DNA of 64,000 bases from Mycobacterium alsense (GTDB taxonomy: Bacteria > Actinomycetota > Actinomycetes > Mycobacteriales > Mycobacteriaceae). The notes beneath the pieces were generated by a model. It was not told the DNA's origin and searched no databases. It saw only the letters and a program-made list of their open reading frames with translations. Location: the NCBI RefSeq assembly GCF_002086635.1, contig NZ_MVHD01000017.1, positions 1 to 64,000 on the forward strand, given 5' to 3'. Made by a program: the position numbers and the translations under genes. Shown in pieces: positions 17,672 through 26,717 of the stretch (positions are counted from its first letter, which is position 1; the number at the start of each line of letters is the position of its first letter).

Positions 17672-19138
17672 CTAGCGCACCGGCCACTGAAGTGCTTTGT
17701 GCTGCAGGAATTCCGACAGCCCGAACTCGCCGAACTCACGTCCGATGCCGCTGGCTTTGTACCCGCCGAACGGGGCGTTGGGATTGAGGCCGCCGCCGCC
17801 CCCGTTGATCACGACCGTCCCGGTGCGCAGCCGGCGTGCGACGCCGGCCGCGCGCACCGGGTCGGCCGACCAGACCCCTCCCGACAGCCCGTACTCGCTG
17901 TCGTTGGCGATGCGCACCGCTTCGTCGTCGTCGGCGAACGGGATCACGACACCCACCGGCCCGAAGAACTCGGTGCGGGCGATCTTCATCGAATTGTCGA
18001 CCCCCACAAACAGTGTCGGCTCCAGGAAGAACCCCTTGTCCAGATGCGCGGGACGGCCACCCCCGTAGGCGATCTGGGCGCCTTCGCCGACGCCGAGCTG
18101 AATCAACGACTCCACGCGCTGGCGCTGGGCGTCACGGATCAGCGGGCCCATGACGGTGCCCGGGTCGGCGGGATCGCCAATGGTGATGAAACCCAGGGCG
18201 GCGGTGATCCGGGCGACCAATTCGTCGTGCAACGACTGGTGCACCAGGATCCGGGTGAGCAGCGCGCACCCCTGGCCGGCGTGCGTGATGAATCCACCGA
18301 GCACGCTTTCCATGACGTTGTCGAGGTTGGTGTCGTCGAGGATGATGTTGGCCGACTTGCCACCCAGCTCCAGCACGACCTTCTTCAACGTTTCCGCGCC
18401 CTGGGCATAAACCTTGCGGCCCACCGTGTCTGACCCCGTGAAGCTGATGATGTCGACGCCGGGATGCCGGGTCAGCGCTTCACCGGCCGCCACGTCCCCG
18501 GTCACGATGTTGAGCACCCCGGGCGGCAGCCCCGCGGCGTCAGCGATCTCGCCGATGATCAGGGCCTCCAGCGGCGTATACGGCGAGCACTTCAGCACCG
18601 CCGTGCACCCGGCGGCCAGCGCCGGGCCCAGTTTGGCCAAGTTCAGCAGCAACGGGAAGTTGAACGGGGTGATGAGCGCGGCGACGCCGTACGGTTCGCG
18701 CACGGCCACGCCCTGCCCGATTCCGTTGCCCAGCACCGGAAGCACCGGTTGCTCGAAGCAGAAACCCGGCACCACGTGCCGCGCCATGTTGTAAAAATGG
18801 TCGATCGGGGTGCCGACCTGAAGAAACTCGGCCAGAAACCGGGTGGAACCGGCCTCGGCGATGTTGAGCTCGACCAGTTCGGCGCGCCGCCGGTCGAACT
18901 CCTCGGCCATCCGGCCCAGCACCGCCGCGCGCTCCGCGGGCGACGTCGTCGGCCACGGTCCCTCGTCGAACGCCCGGCGCGCCGCGCCCACCGCGAGGTC
19001 GATATCGGCCGGAGTCGCCTGCGGGACCGTTGCGATGAGTTCTTCGGTGGCCGGATTGATCACCTGCAGCGTGGCATCGCCACTGCCGCCGACCCAGCCG
19101 CCGTCGATGTAGAGCCCTCGGGTCGTCACGTCCGCCAT
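17672..19138 (-). CDS. Aldehyde dehydrogenase, NAD(P)-dependent
   Basis: 488 aa. All catalytic elements are visible: Asn160 in ITPFN, general base Glu257 in LELGG, nucleophile Cys291 in AGQGC, and FFGPVGVVIPF with the PFGGYKASGIGREFG end block. It oxidises an aldehyde to the acid or its thioester. It has a GGAGGG site 10 nt before the ATG and leads an operon with ferredoxin and DUF2599 protein. It is divergent from a GntR/FadR regulator, which probably controls it from the AT-rich 19160-19185 segment. Confidence 0.95.
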   Translation of the reverse strand: MADVTTRGLYIDGGWVGGSGDATLQVINPATEELIATVPQATPADIDLAVGAARRAFDEGPWPTTSPAERAAVLGRMAEEFDRRRAELVELNIAEAGSTRFLAEFLQVGTPIDHFYNMARHVVPGFCFEQPVLPVLGNGIGQGVAVREPYGVAALITPFNFPLLLNLAKLGPALAAGCTAVLKCSPYTPLEALIIGEIADAAGLPPGVLNIVTGDVAAGEALTRHPGVDIISFTGSDTVGRKVYAQGAETLKKVVLELGGKSANIILDDTNLDNVMESVLGGFITHAGQGCALLTRILVHQSLHDELVARITAALGFITIGDPADPGTVMGPLIRDAQRQRVESLIQLGVGEGAQIAYGGGRPAHLDKGFFLEPTLFVGVDNSMKIARTEFFGPVGVVIPFADDDEAVRIANDSEYGLSGGVWSADPVRAAGVARRLRTGTVVINGGGGGLNPNAPFGGYKASGIGREFGEFGLSEFLQHKALQWPVR

Positions 19139-19294
19139 TACCGCATCACCCTCCGCCCGGGAAATAAAGTACTATTATTTAGGTAATGGCGTCACCAAGG
19201 CAAGGGCCGATCCGTCCGATGCGGTGAGAATCCCTGCCGACCACCCACCCGCCGCCGCGGCCGGCGAAGGTCCCGACAATGCGCGAGGAGCGAG

Positions 19295-20089
19295 ATGACC
19301 GACCCGACGCCACCGCACGGATCCACCCGGTTGGTGCGCGCGCCGAAGACCGCCGAGTTGATCGCCGAGCAGTTGCGCAGTCAGATCGTGCGCGGTGTGC
19401 TCAAGCAGGGTGACGCATTGCCCACCGAGGTGGAGCTCGTCAAGCAGTTCGGCGTTTCGCGGCCCACGCTGCGCGAGGCGTTTCGGATTCTGGAAAGCGA
19501 ATCGCTGATCGTGGTGCGGCGTGGCTCGCGCGGTGGCGTTTTGGTGTCGTCGCCGCAAACATCGGTGGCGGCACGGGATTTCGGTCTTTTGCTGCAGATG
19601 TCCGGAGCGACGTTGGCCGACGTGTACGAGGCCCGCAAGGTGCTGGAGCCCGCCGCGGTGCGCATGCTCGCCGAGCGGCGGGCCGCCGACGACGTGTCCG
19701 ATCTGACCGCGGCGGTTGGCGCGGTGGCCGCGCTGGTCGACGAGGGCACCGAGGGCGCCGACTTCAGCGAGTGGTCGGCGGCCGCGTTCCGGTTCCATGA
19801 CGTGATCATGGAGCGCTGCGGTAACACCACGATGGCCCTGATCGGCGCGGTGCTGCGGGAGGTCATCGCCCGCCACATGTCGCGCGCGGTCGCCACGGCC
19901 ACCGATCACGCCGGAATCGAAAGCCAGTTCCGCCGGACCATCCGCGCGTTCACCAAGGTGACCTCCTTGATCGAGGCCGGCGATCCCGATGCGGCCGAAC
20001 AGTTCTGGTCCGCTCACATGGCCCGCGCCACCAAGGGGATGCTCTGGGGCGACCTGGCCACCGAGACCGTCATCGACCTGTTCGTCTAG
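19295..20089 (+). CDS. GntR-family regulator, FadR subfamily (FCD domain)
   Basis: 264 aa. N-terminal winged helix (residues about 17-85) with TAELIAEQLRSQIVRGVLKQ, GDALPTEVELVKQFGVSRPT and LREAFRILESESLIVVRRGS, then an all-helical FCD ligand domain (YEARKVLEPAAVRMLAERRA, FHDVIMERCGNTTMALIGAV). GAGGAG lies just before the ATG. FCD regulators usually bind small acids or acyl-CoA. The divergent aldehyde dehydrogenase operon is the obvious target. It is convergent with the CoA-transferase gene. Confidence 0.92.
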   Translation: MTDPTPPHGSTRLVRAPKTAELIAEQLRSQIVRGVLKQGDALPTEVELVKQFGVSRPTLREAFRILESESLIVVRRGSRGGVLVSSPQTSVAARDFGLLLQMSGATLADVYEARKVLEPAAVRMLAERRAADDVSDLTAAVGAVAALVDEGTEGADFSEWSAAAFRFHDVIMERCGNTTMALIGAVLREVIARHMSRAVATATDHAGIESQFRRTIRAFTKVTSLIEAGDPDAAEQFWSAHMARATKGMLWGDLATETVIDLFV

Positions 20090-20098
20090 GGCGGCCCG

Positions 20099-21307
20099 TC
20101 AGCCAAGTGCGCCGCGCTCGCGGTACTCGCCGACCTCGTCCCACGAATATCCGTACTCGACGAGGACCTCCTCGGTGTGCTGGCCCACCTCCGGCGCCGG
20201 GCCGCGCGGAGTCATTGCGGCACCGTCGAATTGGTAGGGAGGGGCGACCAACTGGAAGGATCTGCCGTCGTCGCCGACCACCGTGGGCAGGTATCCGTTG
20301 GCCGCTACCTGCGCGCTGTTGCGGACCTCGTCGAACGTCGCCGCCGCCGACCACACCCCGGAGAAGTCGGCCAGCGCCGCCTGCCACTCGGACAGGGTGC
20401 GTGACGAGAACACGGCGTCGAGCTCGCCGATGCACTCCGCGCGGTTGACGAACCGGCGTACCGCATCCGCGAAACGCTGGTCGTGCGCGAGGTCGTCCCG
20501 CCCGACGAGGCCGCACAACTCCGGCCAGAACCGGTCGGATTGCAGGCAGACCAGGTTGACCCAGCGGTCGTCTTTGGTGCGGTAGCTGTTGACGATCGGG
20601 TTGGGGGCATCGCGCCGATTCATGCGCGGCAGCTCGCCGGAGCCCGTCGCCGACGAGGCGAGGTCGGGGCCCATCGTCCACATCCCCGTGTTGAGGAGGG
20701 ACACGTCGACCACCGCGCCGCGCCCCGTTCGTTCGCGGCGGAACAGCGCCATCGCCACCGCCCCCGCGATCGCGCTGGAGCCCTGCAGGTCGTAGAAGGC
20801 GGCCGGCTGGGGGACGGGTTCGGCCGCCCCCGGCGCGGTCAGCTTGTACTGGGTGCCCGCCGCCGACCACGCCGCCGCGGCGTCGAACCCGCCGACCCCG
20901 GCCATCGGTCCCTTGCTTCCCCAGCCGGAGCCGCGCACATAGACCAGTTGCGGGTTGGCAGCGCACAGTTCGTCGACGTCGATGCCCAGTTTGGCGCGCA
21001 CCTTGGGCAGGTAGCTGGTGAGAAACACGTCGGCCCCTCCAACCAGGCGGCGCAGGATGCCCAACCCGTCGGGCGTCGTGAGGTCGAGTGTGACGCTGCG
21101 CTTGCCGCGGTTGGGAACCTCCAAAAACGGGTTGGGGGACGAGTCGTCGGCGTTGAGCGCGTTGCGCAGGCCGCGCTGCGGATCGCCCGTCGGCGGCTCG
21201 ACTTTCACCACGTCGGCCCCCAGGTCGGCCATGATGGCGCCGGCGCCCGGGACGAAGGTCCACGCCGCCACCTCGATGACGCGCACACCGTCGAACGGTC
21301 GATCCAT
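20099..21307 (-). CDS. Family III CoA-transferase (CaiB/BaiF)
   Basis: 402 aa from the ATG that follows GGAGGTGCAG; a longer frame exists but has no site. Conserved blocks are FDGVRVIEVAAWTFVPGAGA, MADLGADVVKVEPP, GKRSVTLDLTTPDGLGILRR and FFL/TSYLPKVRAKLGID-type segments. A candidate nucleophilic Asp is residue 173 in FYDLQGS. Family III enzymes move CoA between acids and acyl-CoAs. It lies 13 bp after the hypothetical protein gene in one transcript. Confidence 0.93.
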   Translation of the reverse strand: MDRPFDGVRVIEVAAWTFVPGAGAIMADLGADVVKVEPPTGDPQRGLRNALNADDSSPNPFLEVPNRGKRSVTLDLTTPDGLGILRRLVGGADVFLTSYLPKVRAKLGIDVDELCAANPQLVYVRGSGWGSKGPMAGVGGFDAAAAWSAAGTQYKLTAPGAAEPVPQPAAFYDLQGSSAIAGAVAMALFRRERTGRGAVVDVSLLNTGMWTMGPDLASSATGSGELPRMNRRDAPNPIVNSYRTKDDRWVNLVCLQSDRFWPELCGLVGRDDLAHDQRFADAVRRFVNRAECIGELDAVFSSRTLSEWQAALADFSGVWSAAATFDEVRNSAQVAANGYLPTVVGDDGRSFQLVAPPYQFDGAAMTPRGPAPEVGQHTEEVLVEYGYSWDEVGEYRERGALG

Positions 21308-21320
21308 CTGCACCTCCGGC

Positions 21321-22424
21321 CTAGTCGGGTCCCGCATCGCGGACCGCGCGTAGCGCGTCGAGCATTTCGGCGAAGTGTTTGGGGTGCCATACGTCTTGGT
21401 CCTCGCCCCAACCGATTTCGCCGTCGAATTCCCACCTCATGAGCGCGGTGCTGCCCCCGCCGTGCTCGCAGGCGTGGCTGACGCTGAACCCCTCGGCATC
21501 CATGCTGCGCCCGGTCACGTCGGTGAGGCGAACGTCCATGTGCGAGCTCCATCCGGTGACCGGGTCGCGAAAGTTCTTCATCGCGCTGGCCGACTTGTCC
21601 AGCCGCTCGAAGCGCCCGTCCTTGAGCAGCCAACCGTGGTTGAGCGGCGACCAGCCGCTCGCGTGGCCATCCTGCGGGCGGACATACGACAGGAAGCCCG
21701 TCCTCGGCCCGGAATGGCCGAAGATGTACTGGATGCGGCCGCGGCCGCGCTGCCGCTCGACCTGCCGCCAGCGCGGTCCGTGCGGGTCGCGGACGCGTTC
21801 GAAGTCGCTGCGCCCGTTCGGCTTGGCCCCAGCCGGGGCGGGGCCCCCGCGCGGGCCCCAGGTGCGGTCGCGGACCGAATAGCAGTCCAGCGGGATGCGC
21901 TCGCCGCGCAGGACCACCTCGCCGGCGATGTGGCCCAACTGGTCGAGGTGCGGGCTGAACATGATCGGCGGCTCGCCGGGGGTGTACCGGCGTGGCGGGT
22001 GTACGGCGCGAAAATCGAACCGTACGGCGAAATCCGCGGCGGCGTCGGCGTAGCCGATGCGGTATTCCGTCAACGGGCGAAGCGCCTGCACGCTGAAGCC
22101 ACCACCCGGGAACGTGATGTCGCGCAGGTCGGCATCCGCGAAGTCCATCGGGGTGTCGGGCGAAATGCGGTAGTAGGCAAGGTTGTTCGGCCGGGTGCCG
22201 GTCGGATCCCACAGGTACACCCGCCAGGTGACCGCGGCGCGGTTGGTGTGACAGGTGGCATGCAGCCAACAACCGATCTTGCGTTCCGGGACGTTGAACG
22301 ACCACCACGTCGTCTCGGCCCAGTACGGATTGTCGTCGCGGGGAGTGTGAAACGAGTCGTCGTCGGGGCCGAATGGCGTGTCGGCGGTGATGCCCGCCGA
22401 GGGTTCGGTAGCGGGAGTCGCCAT
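21321..22424 (-). CDS. Conserved hypothetical protein (DUF7064-like, tentative)
   Basis: About 367 aa from ATG 22424; in-frame ATGs at 22433 and 22454 are alternatives and none has a strong ribosome-binding site. Features are DDSFHTPRDDNPYWAETTWW near the N-terminus, DCYSVRDRTWGPRGG in the middle and GFSVSHACEHGGGSTALMRW near the C-terminus. These match an actinobacterial family with a lipocalin-like, CrtC-related beta architecture found beside steroid and lipid genes; assignment from memory, so tentative. It is co-transcribed with the CoA-transferase. Confidence 0.6.
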   Translation of the reverse strand: MATPATEPSAGITADTPFGPDDDSFHTPRDDNPYWAETTWWSFNVPERKIGCWLHATCHTNRAAVTWRVYLWDPTGTRPNNLAYYRISPDTPMDFADADLRDITFPGGGFSVQALRPLTEYRIGYADAAADFAVRFDFRAVHPPRRYTPGEPPIMFSPHLDQLGHIAGEVVLRGERIPLDCYSVRDRTWGPRGGPAPAGAKPNGRSDFERVRDPHGPRWRQVERQRGRGRIQYIFGHSGPRTGFLSYVRPQDGHASGWSPLNHGWLLKDGRFERLDKSASAMKNFRDPVTGWSSHMDVRLTDVTGRSMDAEGFSVSHACEHGGGSTALMRWEFDGEIGWGEDQDVWHPKHFAEMLDALRAVRDAGPD

Positions 22425-22533
22425 AGGCCGCATGCTAACATAAAGGACACTCATTTACTGAATTGGCCGGTGCGGGGCGCCCCCGGTCCGGTGGGCACCC
22501 CGGCTTTGCGCCGTGCGGCTTTGGTAGGCGAAT

Positions 22534-23367
22534 TCACTGCCGCCGCAACGCCTTCGCCCGTCCGCGCTCGGTGTCGAACAGCGATTCCTGGGCCACGCTG
22601 GCCACCAGCGTCCCGGACTGGTCGTAGATCCGGCCGGTGTAGACGCCCCGGCCACCGCCGGTCGCCAGTGGCGCCAGGTCCACCAATAGCCAGTCGTCCG
22701 CGCGCCCGCCGCGGTGCAGCCACACGGCGTGATCCAGGCTGGGCAGCAACCCCGCCTGCTCCACCCGCGGTGCCCGCGACAGCCCGGTGCACAGGTCGGA
22801 CAAGAAGACGACGCCGCAGGCCTGAACGTTCGGGTCGTCGTCGAGGGGTTCGCGGATCCGAAGCCACAGCCGCGCCGGCCATCGGTACCAGGGTTGGTCG
22901 TCCGATGGGACGCGCGCCTCCACGTCGAAAGCCCTTGCCACGTCGAGTCGATAGGGCGTCAGCCGCGCGGGCATCGGTACCGCCGGCATCGTCGTGGCCT
23001 GGAAGCCGGCACCGTTTTTGGCGCGGGCGAACGAACACGCCATCGAAAAGAGCGCGGCGTCACCTTGCGTCGCCGTCACCCGGCGTGCCGAGTAGCTGCC
23101 GCCGTCGCGGTCGCGTTCGACGCGCAGCGCGACCGGCCGGCTCGCATCGCCCGGCTGCAGGAAGTAGCCGTGCATGGAGTGGGCGACGCGGCCGTCGGGG
23201 ACCGTCAGGCTGGCCGCGCGCAGCGCCTGCGCCGCGACCTGTCCGCCGTAGAGTGGGCGCCTTCCCGCCCCGCCGAGCGCGGGCGCGAGAAATCGGTCGG
23301 CCGCCACGGGAGTCAGCCGCAGCAGCTCGGCGACGGCGCGCCGGTCGCACTCTTCCTCGATCGTCAC
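22534..23367 (-). CDS. Acyl-CoA thioesterase II (TesB family)
   Basis: 277 aa from GTG 23367, close to the usual 280-290 aa. Two hot-dog repeats: the first contains RPLYGGQVAAQALRAASLTV and HSMHGYFLQPGDASRPVALR, the second LPSLDHAVWLHRGG and GGRGVYTGRIYDQSGTLVAS followed by AQESLF. TesB hydrolyses acyl-CoA to free acid and CoA. It sits 40 bp downstream of the thiolase in the ACS-DUF35-thiolase operon, where it could release product or rescue CoA. The start is uncertain because no strong Shine-Dalgarno is visible. Confidence 0.88.
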   Translation of the reverse strand: MTIEEECDRRAVAELLRLTPVAADRFLAPALGGAGRRPLYGGQVAAQALRAASLTVPDGRVAHSMHGYFLQPGDASRPVALRVERDRDGGSYSARRVTATQGDAALFSMACSFARAKNGAGFQATTMPAVPMPARLTPYRLDVARAFDVEARVPSDDQPWYRWPARLWLRIREPLDDDPNVQACGVVFLSDLCTGLSRAPRVEQAGLLPSLDHAVWLHRGGRADDWLLVDLAPLATGGGRGVYTGRIYDQSGTLVASVAQESLFDTERGRAKALRRQ

Positions 23368-23407
23368 TGTGCCGCGCGAAGTCGTCAGTCGCGCGCTCGG
23401 TGCCCGC

Positions 23408-24613
23408 TCACGCTGCCCTCTCGAGCACGTGGATTCCGCAGGCCGACCCCAGGCCGATGACGTGCGCCAACCCGACCCGCGCGCCCTCGATCTGACGGTC
23501 GCCGGCCTCCCCGCGCAGGTGCTGACAGATCTCCCACACGTTGGCGATGCCGGTGGCGGCGATCGGGTGGCCCTTGGACTGCAGGCCGCCGGAGACGTTG
23601 ACGGGCAGCCTGCCATCGCGCCACGGCGCCCCGCTGGCAAAGAAGTCGACGGCGCCGCCGGGTTCGCACAGGCCGAGGTTGTCGTAGTGGACGAGTTCGG
23701 CGGTGGCGAAGCAGTCGTGCAGCTCGACGAGATCGAGGTCGCCGGGCCCGATGCCGGCTTGCTCGTAGGCGCGCTTCGCGGCGTTGCGGGTCAGCGTGTT
23801 GACGTTCGGCAGCACCTGGCAGGCCTCTTCCCACGGATCGGTGGTCAGCACCGACGCGCTGACCTTGACGGCGCGCCGCCGTTGCTCGGCCGAGAGCGCC
23901 TTCAGCCGCGCGTCGCTGACGACCACCGCCGCCGCCGCCCCGTCGCAGTTCGCCGAGCACATCGGGCGGGTGTTGGGGTAGGCGATCATGACGTCGGCCT
24001 TGATCTGCTCGGCCGACATCGGCTTGGTATAAGCGGCCAGCGGATTGAGCGTGGAGTGGAAATGGTTCTTTTCGCTGATCTTGGCGAACAGGTCCAGCGG
24101 GGCGTCGCGGTAGTCGTGGCGGTGCAGGTACTGCATGCCGATCTGGGCGAAGACCCCCGGCATCAGGTCGGTGCCGACCTGCCCTTCCAGGCCGGTGACG
24201 GCGCCGAGGCGGCCCTGTGGCGTCCAGGTCGTGGGGCCCGAGCGGGGTTTGCCTCCCGCCCCCATAAGCCCGGCTCCCGCAAGCTTTTCCGCGCCGACGG
24301 CGAGTCCGATCTCGGCTTCGCCGGCCTTGATCGCCAGGATCGCCGTGCGCAGGGCCGTGGCACCGGTGGCGCAGGCGTTGGTGACGTTGTAGACCGGGAT
24401 GCCGGTCTGGCCCAGCTGTTTCTGCACGGCCTGACCGAATCCCGGCTGCCCGAGCAGATTCCCCGCGGCGAACACATCGACGTCGGCGACGGACACGCCG
24501 GCGTCGAGCAGGGCCGCGCGGGCGGCATCGAAGCCCAGGCCCACGACGTCGCGGTCGGGGCGCTTGCCGAACTTGGTCATGTTGATGCCGAGGATCCAGA
24601 TATCGCCGTCCAT
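23408..24613 (-). CDS. SCP-x-type thiolase / lipid-transfer protein
   Basis: 401 aa. Nucleophile Cys81 in VTNACATGATA, then VELHDCFATAELVHYDNLGL and SKGHPIAATGIANVWEICQH, the HDCF and GHPIAATG marks of the SCP-x/Ltp thiolase group. Such thiolases or aldolases act on branched or steroid-derived 3-oxoacyl-CoAs, often together with a DUF35 protein; exactly that gene lies directly upstream with no gap. Retro-aldol versus thiolytic activity cannot be decided by sequence here. Confidence 0.92.
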   Translation of the reverse strand: MDGDIWILGINMTKFGKRPDRDVVGLGFDAARAALLDAGVSVADVDVFAAGNLLGQPGFGQAVQKQLGQTGIPVYNVTNACATGATALRTAILAIKAGEAEIGLAVGAEKLAGAGLMGAGGKPRSGPTTWTPQGRLGAVTGLEGQVGTDLMPGVFAQIGMQYLHRHDYRDAPLDLFAKISEKNHFHSTLNPLAAYTKPMSAEQIKADVMIAYPNTRPMCSANCDGAAAAVVVSDARLKALSAEQRRRAVKVSASVLTTDPWEEACQVLPNVNTLTRNAAKRAYEQAGIGPGDLDLVELHDCFATAELVHYDNLGLCEPGGAVDFFASGAPWRDGRLPVNVSGGLQSKGHPIAATGIANVWEICQHLRGEAGDRQIEGARVGLAHVIGLGSACGIHVLERAA

Positions 24614-25033
24614 CTACTTTTCCTTCCCGGTGGCGGCCGGCTCGAAGCCGAAGCCGACCGCGGTTACCCCGTCGTCGTCGGTGCCGATGGGAAATGTGGT
24701 GAGCCGCAGCGGCATCCCCATCCGCACCGCCTCGGCGGACGGCTCCACGTTGACGATGTTGGCCCGCACCGAGATTCCGTCGCAGTCGACGAGCCCGGCG
24801 ACGAAGGGCACCTCGACCCCCGGGGCGGCGACGGCGACGATGGTGAACGTCTCCAGCGTCCCGGTCGGGCTGACCCCGGTGGTGGTGAACTCCGTGCCGA
24901 AGCACGCCGCGCACGCGTCCCTGCGGTCGAAGAAGTGCGCCCCGCAGTGCTTGCAGCGCTGCGCGATCAGGTGGGGACTGGAGCCGTCGTCGCCGAGCAC
25001 CAGGTACTCGACGATGGGAACCGACGTCGTCAT
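24614..25033 (-). CDS. Zn-ribbon OB-fold protein (DUF35), thiolase partner
   Basis: 139 aa. Rubredoxin-like zinc ribbon RCKHCGAHFFDRRDACAACF (two CxxC pairs) followed by an OB-fold (GTLETFTIVAVAAPGVEVPF, VEPSAEAVRMGMPLRLTTFP). DUF35 proteins form complexes with Ltp/SCP-x thiolases, for example Ltp2-ChsH2 in cholesterol side-chain loss. The thiolase start codon follows this stop immediately. ATG 25033 chosen since upstream residues are low-complexity; GGAGC lies about 14 nt before it. Confidence 0.9.
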   Translation of the reverse strand: MTTSVPIVEYLVLGDDGSSPHLIAQRCKHCGAHFFDRRDACAACFGTEFTTTGVSPTGTLETFTIVAVAAPGVEVPFVAGLVDCDGISVRANIVNVEPSAEAVRMGMPLRLTTFPIGTDDDGVTAVGFGFEPAATGKEK

Positions 25034-25055
25034 TGTTGTCGTTGCTCCTTCGAAT

Positions 25056-26627
25056 TCAGACCCGCCGGCCCGCGGCGGACCAGTACCGGTCACGGATGTC
25101 GCGCTTGAGCAGCTTGCCGGTTTCGGTGCGGGGGAGTTGCGCCTCGAAATCCACCGATCGCGGACATTTGAACCCGGCCAGGCGTTCTCGGCAGAAGGCG
25201 ACGAGTTCGTCCGCCAGCCGCTGGGTCGGCTCGATCCCGTCGACCACCTCGACGACCGCCTTCACCTGCTCGCCCCACTCGGGGTCGGGAATGCCCACGA
25301 CGGCCACGTCGGCCACCGACGGATGGCCCGACAACACGCCCTCGACCTCGGCCGGGTAGATGTTCACCCCACCGCTGATGATCATGTCCTTGGCCCGATC
25401 GCAGATGAACAGATAGCCATCGTCGTCGAGGTATCCGACGTCGCCGATGGTGAACGCCGCGCCGCGAAACACCGAGGCGGTCAGGTCGGGATCGTTGCGA
25501 TACTCGAACCGCTCGCCATCGGTGCGCTCCATGTAGACGTTGCCAACCTGGTTGGCGGGCAGCACGTTGCCCTCGTCGTCGAGGATCTTTACCCGCATGC
25601 CGCGCACCGTGCGGCCCACCGTGCCGGGCTTTTCCAGCCAGCGATGGGGCTTGGCGATCGTCGCGGCGCCCTCGGTGCCGCCGTAGGTCTCCCAGATCAC
25701 CGGCCCCCACCACGCCATCATGTCCTTCTTGACCTGCAAGGGGCACGGGGCGGCCGAATGGACCACCGATTTCAGGCTCGACAGGTCGTATTTGCCGCGC
25801 ACGTCGGGGGGCAGCCTGAGCATCCGGACGAACTGCGTGGGAACCATGTAAGCTGTTGTCACCGAGTGCTTTTCGATCATCGCGAGCGTCTGCTCGGCAT
25901 CGAAGCGCCCCATGATGGCCAGCGGCTGGCCGACGTTGAGCGCGCCGAGATAGAAGCTCTGGCAGCCGGCGTGGTGCATGCCGGTCGAGACCAGATGGAC
26001 GCCGTCGAAGGGCAGGAAATCGAACGCGCGGCCGAAGATCGACATGTCGTTGGCGGCGACGGACGGGTCCTGCCCGCTGAGCGGCCGCACGATGCCCTTG
26101 GGCTTGCCCGTCGTTCCCGACGAATAGCGGATGGAGTCGCCGAGCCGGCGATCGGGCGGGGGAGAGGAGGGCTGATCGGCGATCAGGTCCGCGTCGGCGA
26201 CGAAGCCGCGGGTGGCCCCGTTGCCCGTGCCGACGACGACGCGCAGCGTGGCGGCGGGGCACGTGGCGGGGGTGAACCGGTCCAGGTAGTCGACGTGGGT
26301 GACCAGCGTTGCGGCGCCGGAATGTTCGACGATCGCGGCGAACTCGGCCGTCGACAGCGCCGGGTTCAACGACAGATAGCGCATCCCGACCTCGGTGGTG
26401 GCCAGCTGCCAGATGACGGCGTCGACGCCGTTCGGCAGCGCGTAGGCCACCACGTCGCCGTCGCGCAGTCCGCGGGAGCGCAGCGCGTTGGCGACGCGAT
26501 GGGCGGCGGCGGCCAGCTCGCCGTAGCTGAAGGTGCGTCCGGTGGGCGAGTCGACGATCGCGGGGCTGTCGGGGTGGTCGTCGGCGATCCACCAGACACC
26601 GAGCCTTCGGTCCCAGGGGTGACGCAC
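25056..26627 (-). CDS. Acyl-CoA synthetase (FadD-type, AMP-binding)
   Basis: 523 aa from GTG 26627, placed 6 nt after GGGAGGAGG. Adenylation motifs: SIRYSSGTTGKPKGIVRPLS (P-loop), ETYGGTEGAATIAKP, the GYLDDDGYLFICDRAKDMII hinge with SGGVNIYPAEVE, and the C-terminal PRTETGKLLKRDI with catalytic Lys. It activates a carboxylic acid to acyl-CoA and is first of the operon ACS, DUF35, thiolase, TesB, which reads as activate, cleave, release. The substrate acid is unknown. Confidence 0.95.
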   Translation of the reverse strand: MRHPWDRRLGVWWIADDHPDSPAIVDSPTGRTFSYGELAAAAHRVANALRSRGLRDGDVVAYALPNGVDAVIWQLATTEVGMRYLSLNPALSTAEFAAIVEHSGAATLVTHVDYLDRFTPATCPAATLRVVVGTGNGATRGFVADADLIADQPSSPPPDRRLGDSIRYSSGTTGKPKGIVRPLSGQDPSVAANDMSIFGRAFDFLPFDGVHLVSTGMHHAGCQSFYLGALNVGQPLAIMGRFDAEQTLAMIEKHSVTTAYMVPTQFVRMLRLPPDVRGKYDLSSLKSVVHSAAPCPLQVKKDMMAWWGPVIWETYGGTEGAATIAKPHRWLEKPGTVGRTVRGMRVKILDDEGNVLPANQVGNVYMERTDGERFEYRNDPDLTASVFRGAAFTIGDVGYLDDDGYLFICDRAKDMIISGGVNIYPAEVEGVLSGHPSVADVAVVGIPDPEWGEQVKAVVEVVDGIEPTQRLADELVAFCRERLAGFKCPRSVDFEAQLPRTETGKLLKRDIRDRYWSAAGRRV

Positions 26628-26669
26628 GCAGTCCTCCTCCCGCTCCGGCAAAACCGCTATAACAGTATC

Positions 26670-26680
26670 CTGAATTGGCC
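26670..26680. promoter_or_regulatory. Repeated motif CTGAATTGGCC upstream of the acyl-CoA synthetase operon
   Basis: The 11 bases also occur at 22458-22468, between tesB and the hypothetical gene. In both places they lie near AT-rich candidate promoters for minus-strand genes. Here the adjoining CAGTATCCTG is a degenerate copy of the CAGT-NN-ACTG repeat seen at 4046. It may be a shared operator. Evidence is only the recurrence. Confidence 0.3.
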
Positions 26681-26717
26681 CGGCGCCGGAAGTCGGGGCG
26701 CCCGAAGGCCCGTCCTC

